Source: Mucilaginibacter rigui (GTDB taxonomy: Bacteria; Bacteroidota; Bacteroidia; Sphingobacteriales; Sphingobacteriaceae). Taken from it: 64,000 bases of DNA. Of this stretch, positions 35,788 to 44,633 are shown in pieces; the stretch's first letter is position 1; each line of letters begins with the position of its first letter. The notes under the pieces were generated by a model. It was not told the DNA's origin and searched no databases. It saw nothing but the letters and a program-made list of their open reading frames with translations. The stretch lies in NCBI RefSeq assembly GCF_014773275.1, contig NZ_JACWMW010000001.1, positions 1,426,001-1,490,000 of the forward strand. The letters are read 5' to 3'. A program made the position numbers and the translations under genes.

Positions 35788-35947
35788 CTGCTATATTTTT
35801 TCAAAGCTTGTAATTTATGGACTGATTATTAAATCTAATAATCATATAAAGGTCATATATAACTTATATAACAAACACTTAAAGGGGTTTATTGTTAAAA
35901 ATTACCTTTATAGTATAAAACCATTTATTAAATTAAATAATTATAAA

Positions 35948-37288
35948 TTGACAGATACATTAAACTATATAACCGGCCGCATAAACCGTTTTGCTTTATA
36001 TAAGATTTTATTAGTGATGTTTTTTGCAGGCATTAACAGCCTTGCATATAGCCAGGTTACCGGCGCTACTGATACCTTAAAAAATGATACTGTAAAAGTT
36101 ACAAAACATGCCGAAAACCTATCTGGCCAATATGATGTTGGCGATTTGTTCCATAAAATACTCCACCCAAAAGCCAAGCCCGATTCTGTAAAGAAAAAGC
36201 CATCGGGTATCACAATTATACCCAATATCGCTTCTAACCCAACTATCGGGTCGCAGATTGGGATAAAGGCTGTTGCTGGCCGTGTATTGGGCAACGAGCC
36301 GGGTACCTTTTTATCGGTAGCCGCCACATCTGCTTCCATCACTACAAAAGGCATTATTTACTTTTATGTTAACCATAATATTTTTACACCGGGTAACAAG
36401 TATAACTTTCAGGGCAGTCTTGTAGTGGCTAAAACTGTTAGTCCGGATTATGGTATGGGTATTGGCAATGGCAATTACGACAGCCCGGAAAATGAGATAT
36501 TAACAAACCCGGCGCGTAAGGGCCGTGCACTTAACTCTCTTTATTTCAACTTACGCGAAAAAGTATATAAAGAGATACAAAAAGGACTTTTTGTTGGCGC
36601 CGGAGCATCGTTTGATGTAAGGAGAAATATTGAGGAACGGAATACTACAGCGACAGACCTAACACCCTATAGAATTTATAACGACCGATATGGCTTCGAT
36701 GATGGTGGCTATTCAGCAAACGGGTTACTGTTTAATGTGCAGTACACCACCCGTGATAACCAGAACCGCGCTTATAAAGGTATTTATGCAGATGCCGGGT
36801 TCCGTTTAAACCAAACGTGGCTGGGCAGTTCAAGAGGCGCACTGCAATTTACAACCGATGTTAGAAAATATATCAGTCTTTCTACCAGTCACCCCGAACA
36901 TGTGATCGCTTTCTGGAACTGGGGATCGTATTTGCTTAGTGGTGCCGTACCTTATCTCGAACTTGCTGGTACCGGCAGAGATGGCTCATTTAGAAGTGGC
37001 CGCGGCTATGTTAATCAATATTTCAAAGGCACCAAATACAACTATTCTGAAGTTGAATACCGCTTCCCTATCTTAAAAAACAAATTTATAAGCGGTGTTA
37101 CCTTTTTTAACCTGCAAACTGCTAACGATGATCTGGGTACTAAGTTGTTTGAGAAATGGCAACCGGGTTATGGTGGTGGTTTACGCGTACTGTTCAATAA
37201 AGCTACCCGTACCAACCTTTGCCTTGATTACGCATGGGGTAAATATGGCGCACGCGGATTCTTCCTGGGTTTGAACGAGGCTTTTTAA
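35948..37288 (+). CDS. BamA/TamA-family outer membrane protein
   Basis: The 446-aa protein has a signal peptide (YKILLVMFFAGINSLAYSQ) and a C-terminal 16-strand-type barrel of the surface antigen D15 kind: NPTIGSQIGIKAVAGR, LFNVQYTTRDNQNRAYKGIYADAGF, GRGYVNQYFKGTKYNYSEVEYRFPI, and a last strand with ARGFFLGLNEAF. There are no obvious POTRA domains, so it is shorter than BamA and may be a stand-alone outer-membrane transporter. The TTG start at 35948 is needed to include the positively charged n-region of the signal. Function is unassigned. Confidence 0.8.
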   Translation: MTDTLNYITGRINRFALYKILLVMFFAGINSLAYSQVTGATDTLKNDTVKVTKHAENLSGQYDVGDLFHKILHPKAKPDSVKKKPSGITIIPNIASNPTIGSQIGIKAVAGRVLGNEPGTFLSVAATSASITTKGIIYFYVNHNIFTPGNKYNFQGSLVVAKTVSPDYGMGIGNGNYDSPENEILTNPARKGRALNSLYFNLREKVYKEIQKGLFVGAGASFDVRRNIEERNTTATDLTPYRIYNDRYGFDDGGYSANGLLFNVQYTTRDNQNRAYKGIYADAGFRLNQTWLGSSRGALQFTTDVRKYISLSTSHPEHVIAFWNWGSYLLSGAVPYLELAGTGRDGSFRSGRGYVNQYFKGTKYNYSEVEYRFPILKNKFISGVTFFNLQTANDDLGTKLFEKWQPGYGGGLRVLFNKATRTNLCLDYAWGKYGARGFFLGLNEAF

Positions 37289-37603
37289 ACTAACACGCTT
37301 AACTCAAAAGTTAAAGTGAATTTATTTTTGCTTGTAATTTCAACCGGTTTTTAACGATCTGGATGGGGTTTAAAGCACCAAAAATCGCCCTTAAAACGGC
37401 CTGTAACGCCCGTAGTGTTCACGTTCACGCCATCCCCGGCTCGTGAACGCTCGTATATATCTCATAATCAGGGCATTCAGTTATTTAGTAAATTATAAAA
37501 AGTATAAGTAGTTGATTTGATGCTAATTGCGTATTACTAACTGGCTGATTCCGCTCCTTTGCCATAGATATTAAGACAGGCAGTCAATTAACCTATAATG
37601 AAG
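37289..37603. other. non-coding gap with one inverted repeat
   Basis: The gap before the helicase has no gene. It contains CGTTCACG/CGTGAACG (37422-37429 and 37442-37449), an 8-bp perfect inverted repeat around a 12-base spacer. This could be a hairpin or an operator. Nothing else is recognisable. Confidence 0.4.
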
Positions 37604-37611
37604 TATCTTTG
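37604..37611 (+). promoter_or_regulatory. putative -7 promoter element for DEAD-box helicase
   Basis: TATCTTTG matches TAnnTTTG, 20 bases before the ATG. Confidence 0.5.
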
Positions 37612-37631
37612 CCAATTCTCATCAACAATAC

Positions 37632-38933
37632 ATGATCAAGCAAGCCCTACAAAATTTAAACATACAAGCCTTAAACCCTATGCAGGAGGCTGCCATTGCG
37701 GCCGCCAAAAAGGGCGATGTAATACTGCTTTCACCTACCGGATCGGGTAAAACACTGGGCTTTTTGTTACCATTGCTGGGTTTACTTGATGCTAATGTAA
37801 ATACTGTACAGGTAATGATCCTGGTGCCCTCGCGCGAGCTGGCCTTGCAGATAGAGCAGGTTTTCCGCAGTATGGGAAGTGGGTTTAAAGTGAACTGCTG
37901 TTATGGCGGCCACTCTTTAAAAATAGAGATGAATAACCTCTCCCAGCCGCCTGCTGTGTTGATAGGTACTCCCGGCCGTATCACGCATCACCTGCGCCGC
38001 GAAACTTTTGACACCTCGGCCATTTCCACCATTGTACTGGATGAGTTTGATAAATCGCTGGAATTTGGTTTCCAAGAGGATATGGCCTACATCATTAAGC
38101 AGTTGCCCAATATCAAAAAGCGGATCCTGACTTCGGCTACCCAAATGGACGAGATCCCGGGCTTTACCGGTATCCGTAACCCTACCAAACTTGATTACCT
38201 GAGCAATGCCGCTATTACGCCAGATTTGAAACAGAAAGCGGTATTTAGTGAAGCTGCCGACCGTTTAGAAGCCCTGTTCGCACTGCTTTGCAAAATAAGC
38301 GATAAGCCAACACTGGTATTTTGCAACCACCGCGAGGCTGTTGACCGTATTAGCGACCTGCTATATGATATGGGCCTGCCGCATGATATTTTCCACGGCG
38401 GTATGGAGCAGGACGACCGCGAACGCGCCTTACTGAAGTTCAGGAACGGCAGTCACCATATATTAATTACTACTGATTTGGCTTCGCGCGGACTGGATAT
38501 CCCCGAAATAGAACACGTAGTACATTACCAGCTGCCGCATAACCAGGAGGCCTTTACACACCGTAACGGCCGTACGGCGCGGATGCATGCCAAAGGGACT
38601 TCCTACCTAATGCTTAACCCCGGTGAAAAGCCGGCGTATTTACACGAGATGCCCGAAGAGGAAAAGCTATCCGCTAAGATCAAGATCCCGGCGTTATCGC
38701 CATGGGCAACGGTGTACATCGCCGCAGGCAAAAAAGATAAAATAAACAAGGTTGATATTGTAGGCCTGTTGCTGAAAAAAGGTGAACTGGCCAAAGAAGA
38801 CCTTGGGCTGATTGAGGTGCTGGACCACTCCTCCTACGCCGCTGTAAAACGTAACCTCATAGAACGTACAGTAGCATTGGTAAAAAATGAGAAAATAAAA
38901 GGCCGTAAGATCAAGATAGATATTTCGAGGTAA
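37632..38933 (+). CDS. DEAD-box RNA helicase with DbpA-type RNA-binding domain
   Basis: The 433-aa protein carries Walker A SPTGSGKT (34-41), PSRELALQ, a Walker B written VLDEFD in place of DEAD, SAT in LTSATQ, and motif VI HRNGRTARM. The C-terminal about 75 residues (SPWATVYIAAGKKDKINKVDIVGLLLKKG) match the DbpA RNA-binding domain, which in E. coli binds hairpin 92 of 23S rRNA during 50S assembly. A role in ribosome maturation is therefore likely. The Asp-Glu-Phe-Asp motif is a tolerated variant. Confidence 0.92.
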   Translation: MIKQALQNLNIQALNPMQEAAIAAAKKGDVILLSPTGSGKTLGFLLPLLGLLDANVNTVQVMILVPSRELALQIEQVFRSMGSGFKVNCCYGGHSLKIEMNNLSQPPAVLIGTPGRITHHLRRETFDTSAISTIVLDEFDKSLEFGFQEDMAYIIKQLPNIKKRILTSATQMDEIPGFTGIRNPTKLDYLSNAAITPDLKQKAVFSEAADRLEALFALLCKISDKPTLVFCNHREAVDRISDLLYDMGLPHDIFHGGMEQDDRERALLKFRNGSHHILITTDLASRGLDIPEIEHVVHYQLPHNQEAFTHRNGRTARMHAKGTSYLMLNPGEKPAYLHEMPEEEKLSAKIKIPALSPWATVYIAAGKKDKINKVDIVGLLLKKGELAKEDLGLIEVLDHSSYAAVKRNLIERTVALVKNEKIKGRKIKIDISR

Positions 38934-38955
38934 GTACCCAAGCCACTATTTACAA

Positions 38956-39068
38956 TCGCCTGGCTCCAGCCGGGTGATGATTATTACAAGGCCTCCGGCC
39001 GCTTACTATAAGCGGCAAACTGCGGCGGGACGCCGTATAATAGTGGTCACCCGGCTGGAGCCAGGCGA
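38956..39068. repeat. BIME-like paired palindromic repeat, copy 1
   Basis: The outer arms (38956-38977 and 39047-39068) form a perfect 22-bp inverted repeat, TCGCCTGGCTCCAGCC.... Each arm also folds on itself (CCTGGC-TCCA-GCCGGG). The middle contains AAGGCCTCCGGCCG. The same organisation and the same middle start occur at 52096-52199. The form is that of two REP units in opposite orientation, 22 bases downstream of the helicase stop. Confidence 0.8.
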
Positions 39069-39116
39069 CGGCAAAGAGAAACCCTGCGACTACAAATGGG
39101 TTTGTGGATTATACTA

Positions 39117-39183
39117 ACCAACCAATCGTCCCGCTCGGACGACCGTTTATACAAATTCGTCCCATTCGGGACGTGTGGTTGGT
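39117..39183. repeat. second palindromic repeat family (CGTCCC type)
   Basis: Outer arms ACCAACCA/TGGTTGGT (39117-39124 and 39176-39183) enclose two small hairpins: CGTCC-CGCTC-GGACG (39127-39141) and CGTCCC-ATTC-GGGACG (39158-39173). The unit is unrelated in sequence to copy 1 of the BIME-like repeat 49 bases before it. Confidence 0.75.
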
Positions 39184-39322
39184 AGAATAATAACAACAAG
39201 TAAAAGCGTTTCATCAGAACGCCTGATAAAATGCGAAGATTTGAATTGCACCTTCATATCTTTTCCTCGCCCATTATACTTACATTTGGCGCTGATGTAA
39301 GTTCTTTACTTTCCTTCATCAA

Positions 39323-39495
39323 CCGGTATAGGTTTTACTTAATTGTAGATTAATAGGGAATAGTGTGCAAATCACTAACTGTCGCGCAACTGTAAGTAAC
39401 ACAAAAAGGTTTTTGCCAATAATGTCCACTGCTTGTACCAACAATGAGCGGGAAGGGCGGCAAAAATGTTACAAGTCAGGAGACCTGCCATACTG
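39323..39495 (+). promoter_or_regulatory. cobalamin (B12) riboswitch
   Basis: Conserved elements occur in order: AATAGGGAAT then GTGCAAATCAC (P3 region), CTGTCGCGCAACTGTAA, CCACTG, GGGAAGGGCGGCAAAA, and the B12 box AAGTCAGGAGACCTGCC at 39473-39489. Ends are approximate. About 180 untranslated bases between it and the metE ATG should hold the expression platform. Bound adenosylcobalamin would switch off this B12-independent methionine synthase when B12 is available for MetH. Confidence 0.95.
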
Positions 39496-39677
39496 AATTG
39501 ACAATGCTTTCGCGGTATGAAGCAATGGTCGGTGTGTTTGATATAGTTTTTGTTACCACCTGTATTTTTATGCAAGGGAGTGCTATGTCCAAACTTTTCC
39601 ATCCATCCTACCCAAACGCATTGCGAAGAATAGCTAACGGGCTTTTAACCGATTTATTCATTTAATCAATTAAAGCA

Positions 39678-42002
39678 ATGCTAACGCAAAATTTAGGCTA
39701 CCCGCGCATTGGTGGCCAGCGCGAATTGAAAAAGGTTTGCGAAAACTACTGGGCAGGCAAAACGGGGTACAAAAATGTACTTGCCGTAGGTAAAAACATT
39801 CGCCACGAAAACTGGCAGATCCAAAAAGACGCGGGGATAGACCTGATCCCTTCAAACGATTTCTCTTATTATGATCACGTGCTCGACCATTCCCTGATGT
39901 TTGGCGCCATACCAAAACGGTATAACGAGGTGATGCTGAAACAGGATAACGAAGAGATTGACCTGTACTTTGCCATGGCCCGCGGTTATCAAAAAAACGG
40001 GTTTGATGTAGTTGCTATGGAAATGACCAAATGGTTTGATACCAACTACCATTACATTGTGCCCGAGTTTTATAAGAACCAGCAGTTCCGCCTGTTCTCG
40101 CAAAAGATAGTGCATGAGTTTTATGAGGCAAAGCAACTGGGTATTGTTTCCAAACCTGTGCTGATTGGGCCTGTATCGTACCTGTTACTGGGTAAAGAGA
40201 AAGAGGCGGGTTTTGAGAAGATAGACCTGATCAAAAACCTATTACCTGTTTATGCTGATATATTGACCAAGTTGCAAGACTTAGGGGCCGAATGGATCCA
40301 GTTTGATGAGCCTTTCCTGTCGCTCGATCTGACCGAAAAAGAGCAGCAGGTTTACCGCAATACCTACAAGCAGCTTAGAAAAGAGTTCCCGCGATTGAAT
40401 TTTTTGCTGGCCACCTATTTTGAACGCCTGGGCGATAACGCGCAACTGGCCACATCATTACCTGTTGATGCCCTGCATATCGACCTGGTGCGCGCGCCGC
40501 AGCAGTTAGATGAGGTGCTGGAACTGTTGCCTGCCAAAACCATCCTTTCGTTAGGTGTGGTAGATGGCCGCAACGTTTGGAAGAATGACTTTGAGCAATC
40601 GTTGGCTGCCATCCAAAAAGCAAAAGATAAATTGGGTGCCGACAGGGTTTGGATAGCCCCATCCTGCTCCCTGATCCATTCGCCCTGCGATTTAAAAAGC
40701 GAGAGCAATAATGATGTATTAACCCCTGAAATTAAACAATGGCTTGCATTTGCAAAACAAAAGGTGAGCGAAATAGCGTTGTTAAAAAGCCTTTCAGGCA
40801 ATGCACCTGGTGTTAATGCCCAATATAAACTGGCCGGGAATATTCATGATAACACCTCACGTAAAACATCAATACTTATCCATAATTCATCTATAAAACA
40901 GCGTGTTGTAAATATAAAAGAAAGTGATGCTCAACGTAAAAGCAGTTTCCCATCGCGTAAGCAACAACAGCAAGCTTTGTTAAACCTGCCGTTGTTTGCT
41001 ACCACTACTATCGGTTCGTTCCCGCAAACTGCCGAGGTGCGCAGCTGGCGTTCACAATTAAAAAAGGGTGCCATCAACCAGGCGCAGTATGACCTGCACA
41101 TAGCTGCCGAAACCGAGAAAGCCGTAAAATGGCAGGAAGAAATCGGCCTGGATGTTTTGGTACATGGCGAGTTTGAGCGTAACGATATGGTGGAATATTT
41201 TGGCGGGCAACTGGCTGGCTTTACCTTCACCCAAAATGGCTGGGTACAAAGTTATGGCAGCCGCTGTGTAAAACCTCCCATTATTTATGGCGATGTATCG
41301 CGCCCCGAAGCGATGACGGTTAAGTGGTCGGCCTACGCGCAGTCATTAACCAATAAATGGATGAAGGGCATGCTTACCGGGCCGGTAACTATTTTGCAAT
41401 GGTCGTTTGTAAGGAACGATCAGCCACGGTCAGAAACCTGTATGCAAATAGCACTTGCTATCCGCGATGAGGTTTGCGATCTGGAGAAAGCCGGCATCAA
41501 GATCATTCAGATAGATGAACCCGCCATACGCGAAGGCCTGCCCCTGCGCAAGGCTGATTGGGCAACTTACCTGGACTGGGCGGTAAAAGCTTTCCGCATT
41601 TCGGCCGGTGGCGTGCAGGATGATACGCAGATCCATACACACATGTGCTATTCGGAGTTTAACGATATCATTCAAAGCATTGCCGATATGGACGCGGATG
41701 TGATCACGATAGAAACCTCCCGCTCGCAAATGGAGCTACTGGATGTTTTCGCCGATTTTAAATACCCTAATGAGATTGGCCCCGGGGTGTATGACATCCA
41801 CTCGCCACGCGTGCCCAATAAGGATGAGATGACCCACCTGCTTAAAAAAGCAAGGGCGGTTATACCCGACAGCCAGCTTTGGGTAAACCCCGATTGCGGC
41901 CTGAAAACCCGCGGATGGGACGAAACCAAAAAAGCGTTAACAGAAATGGTAGCGGCAGCCAAAGAAATGCGTGCCACTGTCACCGAAGCATCAATAATTT
42001 AA
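39678..42002 (+). CDS. metE: Cobalamin-independent methionine synthase
   Basis: The 774-aa enzyme transfers a methyl group from 5-methyltetrahydrofolate (polyglutamate) to homocysteine. The zinc ligands are all present and each is offset by 14 from E. coli MetE: His655, Cys657 (HTHMCYSEF), Glu679 (ITIETSRS) and Cys740 (NPDCGLKTR). The N-terminal barrel starts LGYPRIGGQRELKK and the C-terminal barrel starts TTTIGSFPQT. It lies under a cobalamin riboswitch and is followed by a terminator, so it is a single-gene unit. Confidence 0.98.
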   Translation: MLTQNLGYPRIGGQRELKKVCENYWAGKTGYKNVLAVGKNIRHENWQIQKDAGIDLIPSNDFSYYDHVLDHSLMFGAIPKRYNEVMLKQDNEEIDLYFAMARGYQKNGFDVVAMEMTKWFDTNYHYIVPEFYKNQQFRLFSQKIVHEFYEAKQLGIVSKPVLIGPVSYLLLGKEKEAGFEKIDLIKNLLPVYADILTKLQDLGAEWIQFDEPFLSLDLTEKEQQVYRNTYKQLRKEFPRLNFLLATYFERLGDNAQLATSLPVDALHIDLVRAPQQLDEVLELLPAKTILSLGVVDGRNVWKNDFEQSLAAIQKAKDKLGADRVWIAPSCSLIHSPCDLKSESNNDVLTPEIKQWLAFAKQKVSEIALLKSLSGNAPGVNAQYKLAGNIHDNTSRKTSILIHNSSIKQRVVNIKESDAQRKSSFPSRKQQQQALLNLPLFATTTIGSFPQTAEVRSWRSQLKKGAINQAQYDLHIAAETEKAVKWQEEIGLDVLVHGEFERNDMVEYFGGQLAGFTFTQNGWVQSYGSRCVKPPIIYGDVSRPEAMTVKWSAYAQSLTNKWMKGMLTGPVTILQWSFVRNDQPRSETCMQIALAIRDEVCDLEKAGIKIIQIDEPAIREGLPLRKADWATYLDWAVKAFRISAGGVQDDTQIHTHMCYSEFNDIIQSIADMDADVITIETSRSQMELLDVFADFKYPNEIGPGVYDIHSPRVPNKDEMTHLLKKARAVIPDSQLWVNPDCGLKTRGWDETKKALTEMVAAAKEMRATVTEASII

Positions 42003-42013
42003 AACTGACAACC

Positions 42014-42040
42014 AACAGGCAGGGTTATCCCCTGCCTGTT
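42014..42040 (+). terminator. metE terminator
   Basis: A perfect 10-bp stem AACAGGCAGG/CCTGCCTGTT (42014-42023 and 42031-42040) with a 7-base loop lies 12 bases after the metE stop. The T run is weak. Confidence 0.7.
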
Positions 42041-42058
42041 ATTACCTTTACCGGCATC

Positions 42059-42445
42059 ATGACATTAGACGAAAGAATACAAGCCTCAGAAACCCGCATA
42101 TTTAAAGCCGTTTTCCCGAACACTACCAACCACTACGATACCCTTTTTGGCGGCACCGCCATGCACATGATGGATGAGGTTGCCTTTATAACCGCCACCC
42201 GCTTCAGCAGGCAGGTAATGGTTACCGTAAGCAGCGATAAGATTGATTTTAAAAAACCCATCCCCGCCGGTACCATTGTTGAGCTGATTGGCAGAGTGAG
42301 CCATGTAGGTAACACCAGCTTAAAGGTTGATGTAGAGATCTATATAGAGCAAATGTATGCTGAGGGACGGGAGCTGGCCATACACGGCAGCTTTACATTT
42401 GTAGCTATTGATGAACACAAAAAACCGGTTAGGATAGTAAAGTAA
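42059..42445 (+). CDS. acyl-CoA thioesterase, YciA/BFIT-like hotdog
   Basis: The 128-aa protein starts at ATG 42059 (MTLDERIQASETRIFKAVFP); a longer frame reaching back into metE is an artefact. The signature NHYDTLFGGTAMHMMDEVAFITATRFS contains the N/D active-site pair typical of YciA-type acyl-CoA hydrolases, followed by DKIDFKKPIPAGTIVELIGRV. It should hydrolyse acyl-CoAs in the cytoplasm. It is only 18 bases after the metE terminator. Confidence 0.88.
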   Translation: MTLDERIQASETRIFKAVFPNTTNHYDTLFGGTAMHMMDEVAFITATRFSRQVMVTVSSDKIDFKKPIPAGTIVELIGRVSHVGNTSLKVDVEIYIEQMYAEGRELAIHGSFTFVAIDEHKKPVRIVK

Positions 42446-42451
42446 AAGGTA

Positions 42452-43117
42452 TTATATCGCCTTTTCCAAAACGGTTATTTTACCGGTTTCGTCATTCATT
42501 AAAGTCATCTGTATCCAAACCTGTTTGGTTTTGGTGCGGATAACGTACGTTTTAATGTTGTCGAGCAGGTTATAATCAATAGAATAGCCGTATCGTTTAT
42601 CTATAAGTTCGGGGTTGCCAACGCTGTCTATTTGCGTTTTTGGTACAGATACATTATTAACCTGTACGCCGCCCAAAGCTTTAATGGCTTCATCGTAATA
42701 CTTGCCTACTTGTATGCTATTGAACTTTTTGCCGTCGCTCCTGTCCTTTTCTATATGGGCTTTAAAGGTTTTGCCTTCCTGTAGCAGCAGTTTGCCGTTC
42801 ACCGCAAAGTACTCTTTGTCCACATCCCTTATGCTCTCCGGCTTAATCTCTTTATCATAATTGTAGGTGTATTTCTCCGGCGGACTTAGGTACGGAAACT
42901 TATCCAGGTTCTTATCACTCACCGGGATGGTATTGATATCAAATTTACCGGTACTTACAGGCGTATTGTTAGCCACTGCATCGGGCGCGGTTTTGCTTAC
43001 CTCGGCTTTATTAGCTGCGGTATCTGTAGTGCCGGTATTATTAGTTTTGCTTTTGCATGCTGCAAGGGCAATAACTACAGTGGCGCAAAGGATTATCTTT
43101 TTTATATTATTTAGCAT
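42452..43117 (-). CDS. lipoprotein of unknown function, 221 aa
   Basis: The protein has a lipoprotein signal (ALAAC, Cys21), a Thr/Asn/Ala-rich spacer (about 25-55) and a domain with LDKFPYLSPPEKYTYNY. The C-terminal part holds KYYDEAIKALGGVQV and KRYGYSIDYNLLDNIKTYVIRTK. The pattern recalls the domain preceding OmpA modules in Bacteroidota envelope proteins, but no OmpA domain is here. It overlaps the upstream secreted-protein gene by 11 bases, which indicates one operon. Confidence 0.7.
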   Translation of the reverse strand: MLNNIKKIILCATVVIALAACKSKTNNTGTTDTAANKAEVSKTAPDAVANNTPVSTGKFDINTIPVSDKNLDKFPYLSPPEKYTYNYDKEIKPESIRDVDKEYFAVNGKLLLQEGKTFKAHIEKDRSDGKKFNSIQVGKYYDEAIKALGGVQVNNVSVPKTQIDSVGNPELIDKRYGYSIDYNLLDNIKTYVIRTKTKQVWIQMTLMNDETGKITVLEKAI

Positions 43118-43688
43118 ATAAACCGTTTTTTAATTGTGTAGCAGCAGCAAGTATTTCTTTCGATAATATTTTTGCATTGGTTGCGGCATCTTCATCATCA
43201 TAGCGCAGATACTTCCATGTACCATTGGTATAAGTGTCTTTTATGGCCAGCAGGTATTGTGTCCCTTTCATCCTCACCTTATTTGAACCTATTTTTTCAA
43301 CTTTAGTATCACCCATTTTAGTTTTGGTGATCATATCTATCAGCGCGCCGTTTTTAAATTCTAAAACCATACTTTGATTGTACCTGCCCAGGCAAACCGA
43401 TGCATTTGCCAGTTTTTTTACCGGGCTCAGCTTTAACATTAAAGGCACTTCTTCAAATATGGATTTAATGCCCATCCCATCAAGTGCCCCGTTGGCCATG
43501 GCTTTCATTTGAGCCCTGGGCATAATTTTAAAGATTTGAGGATAGGTCATCTCAATAACTTTATCCATGTTTTTTTGGTGGGTGTAGGCCACTATGGTTT
43601 CAAAATCGTGCTTAATAATTGTCGCGTCTTGCTGCGCGGAGGCACCGGTTGCAGATAACAGCAAAAGGCATATCAGAAGTTTTTTCAT
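43107..43688 (-). CDS. secreted protein of unknown function, 193 aa
   Basis: A signal peptide (MKKLLICLLLLSATGASAQ) precedes a 174-aa mature domain. It begins DATIIKHDFETIVAYTHQKNMDKVIEMTYPQIFKIMP, which looks like a nuclear-transport-factor-2-like or cystatin-like fold, and ends with YGTYTNGTWKYLRYDDED-like residues. Prediction of that fold is inference. It is coupled by an 11-base overlap to the lipoprotein gene that follows. Confidence 0.65.
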   Translation of the reverse strand: MKKLLICLLLLSATGASAQQDATIIKHDFETIVAYTHQKNMDKVIEMTYPQIFKIMPRAQMKAMANGALDGMGIKSIFEEVPLMLKLSPVKKLANASVCLGRYNQSMVLEFKNGALIDMITKTKMGDTKVEKIGSNKVRMKGTQYLLAIKDTYTNGTWKYLRYDDEDAATNAKILSKEILAAATQLKNGLYAK

Positions 43689-43885
43689 AGGCGTGGCCCG
43701 GGTTTAAGGTTTTGTGGGATTTTTAATATCCCCACAATAAACAGCAGCACAATTAAATGGTTTTGATATGTTGCCATGTTTCACTAACAGCCTGCTCTAC
43801 AGCGAAGTAAATTGCAAGCGATTTATAACAGCTTAAATCAAAATAGCTACCTTTATCCAACGAAAAACTAATTACTTAAATCATC

Positions 43886-44410
43886 ATGAAAAAGCTATCA
43901 TTCCTGTTAGTAATGCTAACATTTGCCTGTACCTCGGTATTTGCGCAATTAACCAAAGACCAAATTGTTGGCGAGTGGACACGCGCCAAAGCCTACACCA
44001 AAGCTTATTTAGATGCTATGCCTGCCGATGGCTACGCCTTTAAAGCCACGCCAGAGGTACGTACCTTTGCGGGCCAGATGCTGCACCTGGCCGATGCCAA
44101 CTACTTTTTTGTAGGTATGGCAAGCGGTAAGGTAAGCCCGCTGGGTAAAGATGTATCTGTAGAAAAAACCGTTGAGCAAACCAAAGAAGCTACCACTAAA
44201 GCAGTTTTAGACAGCTACGACTATGCCATCGGCGCCATACAGGGCATGACCGAAGCGCAGTTCAAAGAAGAAGTAAGCATGGGTAAAATGAAAGCCACCC
44301 GCGGCCAAATGCTGGCAAAAGGTTTTGAGCACCAAACCCACCACCGTGGCCAAACAACTATTTACATCCGTTTAAAAGGTGTAACCCCGCCTAACGAAAT
44401 GTTGTTCTAA
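43886..44410 (+). CDS. secreted DinB-fold protein
   Basis: The 174-aa protein has a signal peptide (to about 21, VFAQ) and a DinB four-helix domain with metal-site His in GQMLHLADANYFF and FEHQTHHRGQTTIYIRLKGVTPP. A periplasmic DinB-fold protein is less common than the cytoplasmic form at 25518. Enzymatic role unknown. It is a single gene with its own terminator. Confidence 0.85.
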   Translation: MKKLSFLLVMLTFACTSVFAQLTKDQIVGEWTRAKAYTKAYLDAMPADGYAFKATPEVRTFAGQMLHLADANYFFVGMASGKVSPLGKDVSVEKTVEQTKEATTKAVLDSYDYAIGAIQGMTEAQFKEEVSMGKMKATRGQMLAKGFEHQTHHRGQTTIYIRLKGVTPPNEMLF

Positions 44411-44430
44411 CTAAGAACCGGAAATTTGTA

Positions 44431-44464
44431 AAATGCCGCCCTGGTCAGCAGGGTGGCATTTTTT
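44431..44464 (+). terminator. terminator after secreted DinB-fold gene
   Basis: Stem AAATGCCGCCCTG/CAGGGTGGCATTT with one G-T type mismatch and a short loop is followed by a T run, 20 bases after the stop. Confidence 0.8.
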
Positions 44465-44604
44465 GTTTTGATGTTTTAACCACACAAAACACGGAGGGTT
44501 ACAGAGAATTAATATTCTAAAAGAGGTTGTTGGTTTCTTTTTGTGCCCTATGTGTTTTTTCTCCTGTGTCCTTTGTGGTTAAATAAACAAATATAAATAT
44601 TTGT

Positions 44605-44627
44605 ATTTGCTAAAATAATTAGCAAAT
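44605..44627. promoter_or_regulatory. 9-bp inverted-repeat operator before Y-family polymerase
   Basis: ATTTGCTAA (44605-44613) and TTAGCAAAT (44619-44627) are perfect inverted repeats with a 5-base AT spacer. The palindrome abuts the start of the polymerase gene. Its position is that of a repressor site for a damage-response gene. The repressor is not identified. Confidence 0.65.
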
Positions 44628-44633
44628 TTGTAT

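Noticed and set aside
39444-39665. 73-aa open frame on the plus strand
   Set aside because: It runs through the cobalamin riboswitch core and its leader; the RNA signature explains the sequence.
41879-42058. 60-residue N-terminal extension of the YciA-like thioesterase
   Set aside because: It lies inside metE in another frame and spans the metE terminator; ATG 42059 matches the family start.
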